64,000 bases of DNA from UBA5109 sp038148755 (GCA_038148755.1 JAYQWA010000005.1:1-64000), one strand, 5' to 3'; counted from the stretch's first letter, positions 1 to 9,662 are shown. Notes: generated by a model not told the origin, from the letters alone. Numbers and translations: made by a program.

Positions 1-14
1 AACCTTAACCCATA

Positions 15-167
15 TTATTCAGCCGTTACAGAGAAAGATTCAATCCCCGTCGGCCCCCATTTCATGATTTCATATAATTCAGAGTTGTTTGATTCAAGAG
101 AGAAAAGTTCAGCGCTTTCGATGTCAGTTAGATTTGACGTGACCGGAGCTCCAACCAGCACCAGCAT
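15..167 (-). CDS. Small ORF, possible C-terminal remnant of an unknown gene
   Basis: This is an open frame of 50 codons, preceded in frame by a stop codon about 18 bases upstream of its ATG. The product starts MLVLVGAP and ends SFSVTAE, and I recognise no family. No clear ribosome binding site precedes it. It may be the decayed end of an older gene, because the composition looks coding-like, but it may equally be a chance frame. It lies downstream of the minus-strand esterase gene and could be co-transcribed with it. Confidence 0.2.
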   Translation of the reverse strand: MLVLVGAPVTSNLTDIESAELFSLESNNSELYEIMKWGPTGIESFSVTAE

Positions 168-241
168 ATCAGAGGGTGCACGCTAGCTAACGAAGCTATA
201 ATCGTGAGCTACTGAGAGTCCGCATGATAATCAATCCGATC

Positions 242-1900
242 TCAGCCCTCATCCCAGCTTGCCACAATCTCTTCTGTGGCGATGCGTTCATCACTGTAGG
301 GGTCATTCACCATTCTGGGATTGTCACCGAACATCATGGTGGCACGATTAGGCAGGGTATATTCGGTCCATTGCCCGATGCCTGCATGACTTGGGTTGCC
401 TGTGTGGGTATAGGCCGACCAGGCTTCGGCCATGTCCCAGGCCAGCTTGTATTGTGAGCGACCCCGGCCAGTCATAAATGCCGTGTTGTCGATGTTATCG
501 AAGAAAAACGGAACTTCCATGCAGTGCATGGAGCGCAGCTTGCCCTGACGGACTGGCGAATTCCAGTCAAAATAATAAAAGTACACGGGTGCTGTGCCTT
601 GGCGCAGTTTGGCTTCAGCGATTATCTCGGAAGAACGGCTGGTGGCTCGAATGTCTGCCTGCATATAGAGAGAAAGATCGCCATAGGAGGCATGGGGACG
701 ACTGCGACGGTACAGCCCGATCAAATCCCGTGCTTCCCCTTGAGTAATGCGATGACTCTGCATGATTTGGGTTGTCAATTCCGTCATGTTGCCAGGTTCA
801 GAGTTCCAGAATGGATCAGCCGGATTGCCATAGGGAACCCCTTCGGTTGCATTAGAGCCCAGAATCAAGGGTATCTCGCTACTGATAGGTGTGGCCTGCG
901 GTGAGAAAGGGTGATAATGCAATACCTGATCATCCTTGACCGGGACAAAACTCAGCCCTAGATCGCGATTATCAGGATTATTAGGACCAGGCTGTCTTGC
1001 AAGAGCGCGAATGATGGTTTCAAAGGGCATGTCATGCAGAGGCTCGAGATTATTCAGGTTGAGACCCAGACGCCCCAACAGGAGGTCCCGGTTATGTACC
1101 GCTTCTTCCACTTCTTGAGCGGTAACTGCCGTTTCTATAATAGTCGCCATCACCACAGCTTTGTGGAATAGTCCTTGGGCTTCTGGCATGCCCTGTAAAA
1201 TGCTGGTCTTACCGCCACCTCCAGACTGCCCGCCAATGGTGACATTATTTGGGTTACCGCCGAAGTTTTCGATATTCCGATTGACCCACTGCAGTGCCAG
1301 CAGAATATCCTGCATGCCCATGTTGGACGATTCGCGATAACGGGAATCAGGTGCATCACTCAGATACATGAAGCCCAGTGCATTCAGTCGGTGTGTTACT
1401 GTTACCACAACCATGTCATGGTAGCGGGCTAGCTGTTCACCATCGAAAAAGGGCGAGTTACCGGAACCGGTTCTGAAGCCACCACCATGAAACCAGATAT
1501 AGACCGGCTTGTTGACCCCGGGTCTGGCGTTTGAAGTCCAGACATTGAGCTTGAGGTTGTCTTCTCCCATGGCGCCGGTCCCAGTCAGGGCATCGCCAAT
1601 TTCAGGAATCATCGGACGATAGGGTTGTGGAGAGCGCGTTCCATGCACGGTTGTCAGGCGCACCCCGGTCCATGGCTGCTTTTCCTGTGGAGGCATGAAG
1701 CGGTTAGCGCCGTAGGTCGGCTCCCCGTAGGGAACTCCTCTGAAAACTTCTACTGAATCATTGAGATAGCCTTGAATTCGGCCACTGGTGGTTTCGACAA
1801 TGCTACCCAGTCCATCGGCCTGGGCCCGGGCTCTGGTCCAGATCATGGGCGCAATGGCGGCGCCGGTTAGAGGTGCTTGAATAAACTGACGGCGTTTCAT
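242..1900 (-). CDS. Secreted type-B carboxylesterase (para-nitrobenzyl esterase family)
   Basis: This predicted exported serine hydrolase of 552 residues should cleave carboxylic esters. The N-terminus has a twin-arginine-like start (MKRRQFIQ), a short hydrophobic stretch and an A-R-A-Q cleavage region, so export is likely. The nucleophile motif is GQSGGG instead of the more common GESAGG. An acidic residue sits in GSNATEG and the catalytic His in the MHCMEVPFFF block, so the triad looks complete. Length matches the family. AAGGAG lies just upstream of the ATG. It is transcribed away from the 2382 gene. A paralogue with the same motifs lies at 54041-55675 beside the lig cluster. The substrate is unknown; phenolic esters are possible but only inferred from the rest of the window. 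Confidence 0.9.
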   Translation of the reverse strand: MKRRQFIQAPLTGAAIAPMIWTRARAQADGLGSIVETTSGRIQGYLNDSVEVFRGVPYGEPTYGANRFMPPQEKQPWTGVRLTTVHGTRSPQPYRPMIPEIGDALTGTGAMGEDNLKLNVWTSNARPGVNKPVYIWFHGGGFRTGSGNSPFFDGEQLARYHDMVVVTVTHRLNALGFMYLSDAPDSRYRESSNMGMQDILLALQWVNRNIENFGGNPNNVTIGGQSGGGGKTSILQGMPEAQGLFHKAVVMATIIETAVTAQEVEEAVHNRDLLLGRLGLNLNNLEPLHDMPFETIIRALARQPGPNNPDNRDLGLSFVPVKDDQVLHYHPFSPQATPISSEIPLILGSNATEGVPYGNPADPFWNSEPGNMTELTTQIMQSHRITQGEARDLIGLYRRSRPHASYGDLSLYMQADIRATSRSSEIIAEAKLRQGTAPVYFYYFDWNSPVRQGKLRSMHCMEVPFFFDNIDNTAFMTGRGRSQYKLAWDMAEAWSAYTHTGNPSHAGIGQWTEYTLPNRATMMFGDNPRMVNDPYSDERIATEEIVASWDEG

Positions 1901-2381
1901 GGCGAAGTCAACTCCTTATCGGAACTTGAGTTTTTAGTCTTTGCAAGCATAAACAGGCTGCCGATCAGCGTCCACTAAAACCAGCATTCAAATATTAAGT
2001 TAAGTCCAAGCTCGATAGGCCCGTGTTTTAATTCATATATATTCAGAAAAAGCATCTGGATTTATCTTGCATTTAACAGGGTTAAACTGCATTATCGATC
2101 TAATTAACCGTATATTATGAAGCCATATATATGCCTGTCCTTGAGCCTAATTCTGATCGTGTCTTTTATATTTCTGCCTTGTATATGGGGGGCTGTGGCG
2201 CACGAGAATTACTGGAGTAGGGGACTCGACCTCATGTAGGGAAAAGCAATATGAGGATTATTTTTAATGGTGTGTATTGAAATTACGAAATATTAAAATA
2301 CACACAGAAATCTCGGGAAGAGCGGGGTGCTATTCAATATCTGACTGAAAGGTACAGATTTAACAATTAGAGTTTCATGAA
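1901..2381. other. Divergent intergenic region
   Basis: This gap of 481 bases separates the minus-strand esterase from the plus-strand unknown secreted protein and must hold both promoters. It is AT-rich. It holds an inverted repeat with 8-base arms (TGTGTATT at 2271-2278 and AATACACA at 2297-2304, 18-base spacer), about 80 bases before the 2382 start, which could be an operator or leader hairpin. A short frame at 2117-2239 is listed separately. No promoter could be assigned with confidence. Confidence 0.5.
2117..2239 (+). CDS. Possible 40-residue exported or membrane peptide
   Basis: This ATG-started frame of 40 residues begins with a basic residue and a strongly hydrophobic run (about residues 5-26), then a short polar tail (HENYWSRGLDLM). 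That shape suits a small membrane peptide or a signal peptide with a tiny tail. No good ribosome binding site precedes it and no homologue is recognised. It could be a chance frame in the promoter region or the decayed start of an exported protein. Confidence 0.2.
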   Translation: MKPYICLSLSLILIVSFIFLPCIWGAVAHENYWSRGLDLM

Positions 2382-3575
2382 ATGACAAGTACTGCGTTAA
2401 GAATTTATCAACCCCTAACCTTGCTATTGGTAGCTCTACTGCAAAGTTCGCTTGTGTTTTCGCAATCGGCTATAAACCCCTTAGATCCTTTTGCCGGCCT
2501 TATATCAGCATCAGACTGGCAGAATCGGTTTCGGATTGAAGCGGTTGCTGATCCTGCTGACCCCTTTCATAATTTGAGTGGCGCTCAACTCTGGCGTAGA
2601 ACCTGGCAAGGGCAGTGGAAGGATGCGTCAGCAGCCGGTGTTAGTTTTGCGGAATTCTGGGGAAACATTCAGGGTGGCAGTGGTAATTCATATATTGTGC
2701 GCTCGCCCTATCCCTATGTTTCGGCAGAAGAGCACTGGCAGGCCTGGGTAGATGCAGCAGGGGGCGGTGTCCAGCATACCCGCTCCAGTGTGCCAGATTG
2801 GTCAGGTGACTGGTTGGGCGAACGGTCAACACCAGGCGTTATGGGTGGTGGTGCGCAGTTAAGTGATATTTATGAAGCCGTTTCTACTGAGTACAAAGCA
2901 TATTTTATTCAGGCCGTTCAGGCTGAAATAGAAGGTCGCGCCTGGTGGCCAGCTGATACCTGTCTGCCTAACGGTCTGTTTCGGGATGGCTGGCGGAACC
3001 GCTTCATTCAGACAGGGCCAGAACTGACATTTTTCATCAAGGATCAGCCCTTACCGGAAGTTAGGTATATCTATACCGATGGACGTGGCTTTCTTCCTGA
3101 AGACTGGGCATTAACTCAGTGGTACGGTGAGTCACAGGGTATCTGGGATGGTGATGAGCTCATCATCTGGTCAAAAAATGTCAAAGGGTGGTTTGGCGGG
3201 CATGGCTTGCCGGAATACAGTGATGCCCTCCAGTATATTGAACGCTGGAAAAAAGTTGGCAACCAGTTGCTGGTGGATATTACATTTTACGATCCACTGG
3301 CTTTTGCCTACCCCTGGCACGATGTAGCTGTTTTCAGCATGGCAGACGATGAAATTGAAAACTGGATGCAGCAACCACCTTCGGTAAATGACTGTGTATC
3401 AACCAATAACACCTATCATGATGAATTCGGATTGATCAATGAGCGCTCGCCGGGAAATCCCGATTACCATGACCTGTTTGATACCAGACCCTGGGTGAGC
3501 AATTTTGAAAGGGCAGAAGCTGCAAAGGAGCAGGGCCTGCTGCCTGCTGCTGAAAATTTCATTAATATCGAATAA
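2382..3575 (+). CDS. Secreted protein of an unnamed, widespread family
   Basis: This protein of 397 residues has a Sec signal peptide (cleavage expected near VFSQS, about residue 28). No enzymatic domain is named for it. The middle carries a recognisable pattern: PDWSGDW near residue 139, then YTDGRGF, W-x-G-E-S-x-G-x-W-D-G-D-E-L, a Ser-containing Y-S-D-A-L-x-Y-I-E-R-W block and a DPLAFAYPW block. I have seen this pattern in many unannotated secreted proteobacterial and acidobacterial proteins, with no known function. It starts the run leading into the DUF6152 gene 41 bases downstream and the haem/DUF1552/ankyrin module. The start has only a weak ribosome binding site. Confidence 0.75.
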   Translation: MTSTALRIYQPLTLLLVALLQSSLVFSQSAINPLDPFAGLISASDWQNRFRIEAVADPADPFHNLSGAQLWRRTWQGQWKDASAAGVSFAEFWGNIQGGSGNSYIVRSPYPYVSAEEHWQAWVDAAGGGVQHTRSSVPDWSGDWLGERSTPGVMGGGAQLSDIYEAVSTEYKAYFIQAVQAEIEGRAWWPADTCLPNGLFRDGWRNRFIQTGPELTFFIKDQPLPEVRYIYTDGRGFLPEDWALTQWYGESQGIWDGDELIIWSKNVKGWFGGHGLPEYSDALQYIERWKKVGNQLLVDITFYDPLAFAYPWHDVAVFSMADDEIENWMQQPPSVNDCVSTNNTYHDEFGLINERSPGNPDYHDLFDTRPWVSNFERAEAAKEQGLLPAAENFINIE

Positions 3576-3616
3576 ATTGACGTGTCAGTGTAACTGGCAG
3601 AATGTGGGAGTCGATA

Positions 3617-4027
3617 ATGATAAGAAAAAAAATGTCGAGAACATTCATGCTCTTTCTAATGAGTATCTTGTGTTTGGGAACGAATAGCCTTTTTGCCCAT
3701 CATTCCCATTCCATGTTTGATGCAGATGCCGAAATCACTCTAAATGGCAAAGTGGTTGGGCTGCGTTATGCGAATCCACATATCAGGATGCTGCTTGAGG
3801 TCGAAAATGAGTCAGGGCAAATGGAGAGATGGGATATCGAAATGTCAACCATCGTCAATATGAGAGCGCGCGGCGTCATCAGAGAGACACTTGCAGTGGG
3901 CAATGAAATTGTTATTACCATTAACCCTTTGCGCGATGGTGGTTTTGGCGGTAATTATGACCGCATTCACTCTGTGAACGGGGTAATGAATACGGCAGAT
4001 GGAAGTAATTGGTTACCAGAATCCTGA
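3617..4027 (+). CDS. Small exported DUF6152 family protein
   Basis: This exported protein of 136 residues has a signal peptide ending near the LFAHHSHSMFD sequence. The histidine-rich mature N-terminus (A-H-H-S-H-S-M-F-D) followed by an OB-like beta-rich stretch (V-x-L-R-Y-A-N-P-H) is typical of DUF6152. Function is unknown; the clustered histidines suggest metal or haem contact, which is inference. The ATG at 3617 is preferred to the one 15 bases upstream because GGGAG lies at good spacing before it. It sits between the unnamed secreted protein and the DUF1592 protein, and DUF6152 genes often lie near such exported proteins. Confidence 0.8.
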   Translation: MIRKKMSRTFMLFLMSILCLGTNSLFAHHSHSMFDADAEITLNGKVVGLRYANPHIRMLLEVENESGQMERWDIEMSTIVNMRARGVIRETLAVGNEIVITINPLRDGGFGGNYDRIHSVNGVMNTADGSNWLPES

Positions 4028-4146
4028 CACGATACAGGTGAGTATATATATTAGGAGTGGCACTGTTACTATTAAGTCCTGTAAATTCGCAGTCTAGGCA
4101 TAATTAAAAGTAGATTAATTAAGGGTTTCAAGAGGGGTAATAGCTT

Positions 4147-6549
4147 GTGATAAAACGATTAGCTTCCAGACAGTTCAGTCTTATCAGGTTAATTGCCGTG
4201 GCCATGTTGTCAACAGCAGCAGTTTACGCCAATGCTCAGACCGATGCTGTGCTTGCCCAACGAGATGCTTTTATTTTCGAGTATTGCACGCAGTGTCATA
4301 ATTCCATGGACTACACTGGCACTCTGGATTTTTGGGAAATGGATATCGCCAATGTGCACGATGACGCGGAGCGTTGGGAAAAAGTCATTCGGAAGCTTGA
4401 AACGGGTCAGATGCCACCAAGAGGTGAAGAACGACCAGACCCTGAAGCCCTTGATGCCTTCCTTGATAGTTTAGTCGCAGATCTGGACTCTGCTGAAGCA
4501 AATCCTGGTAATGCCGGGTTGAGGCGTATGAACCGTATCGAGTATGGCAATGCTGTTCGTGATTTACTGGGTATTAAAGTTAATGTTCGTTCGATGCTAC
4601 CGCCTGATGACAGCACTATCGGGTTTGACAATATAGCCCTTGGAATAAACCCTCTCTTGCTAGAACAGTACCTCACCGCGGCCACCCGAATCAGCAGACT
4701 GCTGGTGGGCAGTCCTGAAATTCCGCTACTTGCAGAATCATACAGCGCAGCACCGGATCTGTCACAGGATGTCCACTTACCTGGACTTCCACTCGGCACA
4801 CGCGGTGGTTTGTTAATTGAGCACAATTTTCCGCTGGATGGCGACTACCATTTTGATATCAGACTGATGATGACCACCGTTGACCAGATAAAAGGTGTCG
4901 AATTTGAGCAGCAGGCTGATATATGGATTGATGATGAATTGGTCCACAGTATTAATTTTGGTGGAGTTGAAGACTTCAGTTTGGGAAGAGGGGCGCAACG
5001 CGTCGCCGTTGAGGAAAAAATGCAGGTCACCTTGCCAGTGACGGCAGGTCGCCATGAAATCGCAATTGCTTTTGTCGATGAAAACAGTGCCCTGAATACG
5101 GAAAACCTGAGTCCTTTCATCAAGCCAGCTACTGTCATACAGCCGCTCGACCCGACTGGCCCACCCCATCTTGATCGTTTGACGATAACCGGGCCATACA
5201 ACCCGGTTGGACCGGGCAATCCCGATTACAGGCAGAAGCTTTTCAGTTGTCGGCCAAGCGCCACATTGAGCGAAGAAGAGTGTGCACTTATTATCTTGAC
5301 TGAATTGACACAAAAGGCTTATCGCAGACCAATCAGTGAAGAAGACCTCAACCCGGTGATGCGCCTGTTTGCTGAGGGTAACCGGGAAGGCAGTTTTGAT
5401 CAGGGTATTGACTATGCCTTGCGATATATCCTGTCAAACCCCAAATTTATCTTCCGCTTTGAAGAAACCCCGGCATCTGTTGTTCCCGGAGATGATTATT
5501 TCATATCAGATATTGAGCTGGCATCACGATTATCCTTTTTTATCTGGAGTAGTATTCCGGATGAAGAGTTAATGGAAACTGCCATCAATGGGCGTTTGTC
5601 AGAGACGGAAGTACTAAACCAGCAAATCGAGCGTATGTTGCAGGATGAAAAGTCCTTTGCCCTGTCGGAAAATTTTGCTGGACAGTGGTTGTACCTGCGT
5701 AACCTGTCTACTACTGATCCTGATCCTCAGAAATTTCCTGACTGGGACGATAATCTCAGGCAGGCAATGCTCACAGAGACACAGATGTTTTTTGACAGTA
5801 TTGTTCGCGAAGATCGCAGTGTGCTTGACCTGCTAAATGCAGATTATAGTTTTATTAACGAACGCCTAGCGCTGCATTATGGATATAGAGGCATCAGAGG
5901 TGAACGTTTCCGTCGTGTGGAGGTGCCTGAAGAAAGACGTGGATTGCTGGGTCATGGCAGCATTTTGACGGTTACCTCACATGCTCACAGGACTTCGCCG
6001 GTCCTGCGCGGTAAATTTATCCTGGAGAACATGATGGGCACTCCACCACCAGTCCCACCACCCAATGTGCCAGACCTACAGGCCACATCAGATGGTGGGG
6101 TTCCTTTGTCTATTCGACAGCAGATGGAACAGCACAGAGCTGATCCGGTCTGTGCCAGCTGTCACAATGTGATGGATCCTTTGGGACTGGCTTTGGAAAA
6201 CTTTGATGCCCTGGGTCGATGGAGAGAGCTGGGTATAACGGGTCGCCCAATCGACGCCAGTGGTGAGCTTTCGGATGGAACACCTGTTTCCGGGCCCCAG
6301 GACCTGCGGGCCGCTTTGATGGCAAACCCTGAGATATTTGTATCAACCATGCTAGAGAAAATGTATATATATGCACTAGGCCGGCCCATTGAATATTACG
6401 ACCACCCAACAATGCGCAGGATTCTGCAAGAATCAGCTGAAGACAATTACACTTTTTCCTCATTAGTAGAGGGAATTGCCAATAGCATTGCTTTTCAGAT
6501 GAATCGTGATGAAGAAAATTCAGCAACATTGAGTATGAATGAAAATTGA
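4147..6549 (+). CDS. Exported DUF1592/DUF1588/DUF1585-type protein with two c-haem motifs (copy 1)
   Basis: This protein of 800 residues has a signal peptide (about residues 1-30) and the domain order of planctomycete-type cytochrome-like proteins: an N-terminal CTQCH motif (C47, C50, H51), a DUF1587-like block (RRMNRIEYGNAVRDLLG), DUF1595/DUF1592 regions, DUF1588, and a C-terminal DUF1585 region with a second haem motif CASCH (C669, C672, H673) followed by MDPLGLALENFDALG. It probably binds two c-type haems in the periplasm; the substrate is unknown. The start is GTG, with GAGGGG upstream. It is followed by its usual DUF1552 partner. The protein at 11883-14297 is a clear paralogue, sharing for example GLPLGTRGGLL and the whole C-terminal haem block. 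Confidence 0.9.
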   Translation: MIKRLASRQFSLIRLIAVAMLSTAAVYANAQTDAVLAQRDAFIFEYCTQCHNSMDYTGTLDFWEMDIANVHDDAERWEKVIRKLETGQMPPRGEERPDPEALDAFLDSLVADLDSAEANPGNAGLRRMNRIEYGNAVRDLLGIKVNVRSMLPPDDSTIGFDNIALGINPLLLEQYLTAATRISRLLVGSPEIPLLAESYSAAPDLSQDVHLPGLPLGTRGGLLIEHNFPLDGDYHFDIRLMMTTVDQIKGVEFEQQADIWIDDELVHSINFGGVEDFSLGRGAQRVAVEEKMQVTLPVTAGRHEIAIAFVDENSALNTENLSPFIKPATVIQPLDPTGPPHLDRLTITGPYNPVGPGNPDYRQKLFSCRPSATLSEEECALIILTELTQKAYRRPISEEDLNPVMRLFAEGNREGSFDQGIDYALRYILSNPKFIFRFEETPASVVPGDDYFISDIELASRLSFFIWSSIPDEELMETAINGRLSETEVLNQQIERMLQDEKSFALSENFAGQWLYLRNLSTTDPDPQKFPDWDDNLRQAMLTETQMFFDSIVREDRSVLDLLNADYSFINERLALHYGYRGIRGERFRRVEVPEERRGLLGHGSILTVTSHAHRTSPVLRGKFILENMMGTPPPVPPPNVPDLQATSDGGVPLSIRQQMEQHRADPVCASCHNVMDPLGLALENFDALGRWRELGITGRPIDASGELSDGTPVSGPQDLRAALMANPEIFVSTMLEKMYIYALGRPIEYYDHPTMRRILQESAEDNYTFSSLVEGIANSIAFQMNRDEENSATLSMNEN

Positions 6550-6635
6550 TTGATATTTGGTTAAATTTTGTACATGCTTACATACAAAACGTAGTATCGA
6601 CCGAAAACTAAGAGTGAATCTTAAGGGAGATAAAA

Positions 6636-7961
6636 ATGAGCTTTATAACAAAAAAACAACTAGCTCGTCGTACTGTTCTTAGAGGGCTTGGAGCAGCGGT
6701 TTCACTACCTGTATTAGATGCAATGATTCCAGCGATGGCGCCACAGGCGTTTGCCAACGAGCTGAAAAAGCATCGCCACGCCTTTATTTATCTGGCTCAT
6801 GGTGCACCTGCTGCAACCTGGGTGCCACCCACACTGGGTAAGGATTTTGAATTTTCCCAGGCGCTTAAACCAGCGGAAAGATTCCGGGATTACCTGACTG
6901 TAGTGTCAGGGATGAATCATCCTGCTGCAGATGCCCCTGCACCTCATGCGCTGTCTCAACCAGTCTGGTTGACAGGTGCGCATCCAAAAGCTACTGATGG
7001 TAAAGATGTTCGTGCTGCCAAGACAATCGATCAGATTATTGCGGATAATCTGGGGCAGGACACCCAGTTTCCATCAATTGAAATGGGAACAGAAGATATG
7101 ACAGGTCTCATTGGGACCTGTGATGCAGGTTATAGCTGTACCTACATGAATACCATCTCCTGGCGTGATGCGACGACACCATTACCCATGGAGCTCAACC
7201 CAAGGACTGTGTTTGAATATATGCTAGGTCGGGAAAGCACGCCTGAAGCGAGAGCCCGGCGCTTGGCTGCTGATAGAAGTATTCTGGATGAGATTTTGGG
7301 GGATGTAAATCAGCTACAGCGCGCACTTGGTGCTGCTGACCGCAACCGAATGGACTCCTATCTTGAGAATATTCGTGAGGTTGAGCGCCGTATTCAGATT
7401 GCTGAATCACGGGACCAATTGGAGACGGTTCCTGAAGCGCCGATAGGTATTCCAGCAACATTTGAAGAACATACACAAATGATGTTTGATCTGATAGCAC
7501 TTGCCTGGGAAGCTGACCTGACTCGTGTAGCCTCATTCCTCATGGTGCGGGAAGTGAGTGAACGAACCTATCCGCATATTGGTATTCCTGATCCACATCA
7601 CAGTCTTTCTCATCATCAGAATAATCAGGAAAATCTGGATAAACTCGCTATCCTGAATGCCCATCATGTGATGCTTTTTACTCATTTCCTGGAAAAACTG
7701 CATAACACCCAGGATGTTGATGGTTCACTCCTGGATAATTCAACCATTCTTTATGGCAGTTCCATGGGTAACAGTAATCTGCATGACCACGTGAATATAC
7801 CGGCACTGCTGGCTGGCCATGGAGCTGGCACGCTGGAAGGAAACATGCACGTTTCGCACACTGGTGAAACTATGTCAAATCTGCTGGTTACTATCCTTAA
7901 CAAGGCTGGCATTCCTACCGAAAAAGTTGGTGACAGTACTGGTTACCTTGCTGACGTTTAA
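6636..7961 (+). CDS. Tat-exported DUF1552 protein (copy 1)
   Basis: This DUF1552 protein of 441 residues has a twin-arginine signal (ARRTVLRGLG at residues 9-18) and a cleavage region near PQAFANE, so it should be exported folded, probably with a cofactor or metal. Motifs seen include YLAHGAPAATW near the N-terminus, a GTCDAGYSCTYMN segment with two cysteines, the TQMMFDLIALAWEADLTRV helix, and a conserved histidine cluster (HHSLSHHQNNQENL) followed by LLDNSTILYGSSMGNSNLH. The His/Asp/Asn pattern resembles sulfatase or alkaline-phosphatase-like metal sites, but no reaction is established. It lies 86 bases after its DUF1592 partner, the arrangement known from planctomycetes and marine proteobacteria. 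A paralogue lies at 14329-15642. Confidence 0.9.
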   Translation: MSFITKKQLARRTVLRGLGAAVSLPVLDAMIPAMAPQAFANELKKHRHAFIYLAHGAPAATWVPPTLGKDFEFSQALKPAERFRDYLTVVSGMNHPAADAPAPHALSQPVWLTGAHPKATDGKDVRAAKTIDQIIADNLGQDTQFPSIEMGTEDMTGLIGTCDAGYSCTYMNTISWRDATTPLPMELNPRTVFEYMLGRESTPEARARRLAADRSILDEILGDVNQLQRALGAADRNRMDSYLENIREVERRIQIAESRDQLETVPEAPIGIPATFEEHTQMMFDLIALAWEADLTRVASFLMVREVSERTYPHIGIPDPHHSLSHHQNNQENLDKLAILNAHHVMLFTHFLEKLHNTQDVDGSLLDNSTILYGSSMGNSNLHDHVNIPALLAGHGAGTLEGNMHVSHTGETMSNLLVTILNKAGIPTEKVGDSTGYLADV

Positions 7962-7985
7962 TACATGGCAGCATAGGCCGACATT

Positions 7986-9467
7986 ATGAGGAATAAGTTT
8001 GTGAATATAGTTCGCCAGCTTTTCATGTTTGTTTTATCAATAATCATGACTGGATCAGTTCTTGCCTCGGAAAATATTGCATCAGCTGCCCGAGATGCTA
8101 ACTGGGACCAGGTTCAGAGTTTTCTTGAGCAGGGCGAAGATGTAAATAAGCCGCTTAATGATGGTTCAACAGCCCTTATCTGGACGACCTATCACGATAA
8201 TCTTGGCATGATACAGCGCCTGCTTGATGCAGGAGCAAACGTAAATACCTATAACCGTTATGGTATATCTGCTCTCTATAATGCCGCCCTGAATGCCAGT
8301 TCAGAAGCGGTGGCATTGCTGGTGGATCATGGTGCTGATATTGCAGCAACACAGCGTAGTGGTGAAACACCTCTCATGACTGCGGTATACACTGGTGATG
8401 TCGAGGTTGTTCGCACTCTGATCCAGTATGGTGCCGACGTAAACCAGGCCGAGAGTTTCTTGGGGCAGACTCCTTTGATGTGGGCTGCATCTAAAAATTA
8501 TTACGATATCGTTGAATTACTGCTGGAAAACGGTGCCGAGGTCGATACACAGTCTCTGCGTGTAGCTTATGATGGCACTGAGGGCGATGATATACCGCGA
8601 AACATGCCAGCCGGAGGCATGACAGCTCTGCTGTTTGCTTCACGAGATGGTGCCTATGAGTCAGTCGAACTGCTTTTGAATTACGGTGCGAATCCAAATA
8701 TCAGGAATTACGATGAATTTCCAGCTATGAATCTGGCGATTCTGAACCAGCATTACGATATTACGGAATTGCTCTATGACTATGGTGCTGACCCGAATTT
8801 GGCAGATGCCTACAATAGAACTCCGCTATTTGCTGCTGTCTGGATGCGAAGAAACCCTTATTCAACCAGGCCCTATCATCTGGTACACAACGAAAACACA
8901 GTGACAGATATTGTCCACTTGCTATTGAGTTATCCCGTAATTGACGTTGATAAGGGATTAACCGGCACCGTGCCACGGCGTGGTTCTTTGGATACCACTG
9001 ATCGAACCTTGGGTAAAGGTGGATCACCTCTAATGTGGGTTATTAGGACTGGCGACATGGAAATGTTTGACATCCTGCTTGAAGCAGGTGCAGACCCCTT
9101 CAAGATGACCACTGATGGAGTGACAACTTTGATGATTGCTTCCGGCACTGGCTGGGGTAGAGATGATGACTTCAAGCTTCCTGTTACACTCGAGCAATCA
9201 CTGGCCATGACTCAGCGGCTCATTGCTATGGGGCTTGATGTTAACGCTCGTGATAACAATGGTAGAACAGCATTACATGGGGCCTTGCCCAAAGGCGACC
9301 TTGCAGCAGTCCGAGCCCTGATTGAAGCAGGAGCAGATGTATGTCTGGCCGATAATGATGGCAAAATTCCATTGCAGGCAGCTTTGATGGAAGATTATAT
9401 TGAAGAGCCTGTTAAGCAGTTAATTGGTGAGTTGACTCTGCAAGCTGGCTGCGAATACCAGCTATAG
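7986..9467 (+). CDS. Exported ankyrin-repeat protein (copy 1)
   Basis: This protein of 493 residues has a signal peptide (cleavage near VLASE, about residue 27) and ankyrin repeats over most of its length, seen as repeated D-G-x-T-A-L, A-x-x-x-G-x-x-x-x-V-x-x-L-L and G-A-D-x-N units. Two non-ankyrin insertions interrupt the array, around residues 185-205 and 285-345. It should be a periplasmic scaffold binding another protein; the natural candidates are the DUF1592 and DUF1552 proteins encoded just upstream. The gene begins 24 bases after the DUF1552 gene and ends at a strong terminator, so it closes the operon. The paralogue at 15660-17141 has an insertion in the equivalent place and the same P-x-G-G-x-T-x-L-L-F-A block. 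Confidence 0.9.
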   Translation: MRNKFVNIVRQLFMFVLSIIMTGSVLASENIASAARDANWDQVQSFLEQGEDVNKPLNDGSTALIWTTYHDNLGMIQRLLDAGANVNTYNRYGISALYNAALNASSEAVALLVDHGADIAATQRSGETPLMTAVYTGDVEVVRTLIQYGADVNQAESFLGQTPLMWAASKNYYDIVELLLENGAEVDTQSLRVAYDGTEGDDIPRNMPAGGMTALLFASRDGAYESVELLLNYGANPNIRNYDEFPAMNLAILNQHYDITELLYDYGADPNLADAYNRTPLFAAVWMRRNPYSTRPYHLVHNENTVTDIVHLLLSYPVIDVDKGLTGTVPRRGSLDTTDRTLGKGGSPLMWVIRTGDMEMFDILLEAGADPFKMTTDGVTTLMIASGTGWGRDDDFKLPVTLEQSLAMTQRLIAMGLDVNARDNNGRTALHGALPKGDLAAVRALIEAGADVCLADNDGKIPLQAALMEDYIEEPVKQLIGELTLQAGCEYQL

Positions 9468-9481
9468 ATTATACAGCGATT

Positions 9482-9508
9482 AAAAGCCGGCTCCGGGCCG
9501 GCTTTTTT
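9482..9508 (+). terminator. Rho-independent terminator after ankyrin copy 1
   Basis: A GC-rich hairpin (AAAAGCCGGC at 9482-9491, loop of five bases, GCCGGCTTTT at 9497-9506) is followed by a run of six T. It lies 14 bases after the ankyrin stop codon and closes the 2382-9467 transcription unit. Confidence 0.9.
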
Positions 9509-9662
9509 ATGTACTGAGCTCTGGCACATAGCATTCAGGTTTTGACAGGCTGTGAATTTTTGTGCGTTACATAGACAATGATTTCAGGCGGGATAACACA
9601 CTGGAAACAGGTTGAGTGATGAGCATGGAACGACAGAGAAAGCTAAAACGGGAGACGAGTCA

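Noticed and set aside
4813..5313. Antisense frames of 166 and 124 codons inside the first DUF1592 gene
   Set aside because: They lie wholly within a clear coding gene, overlap each other in different frames and encode no recognisable domain.
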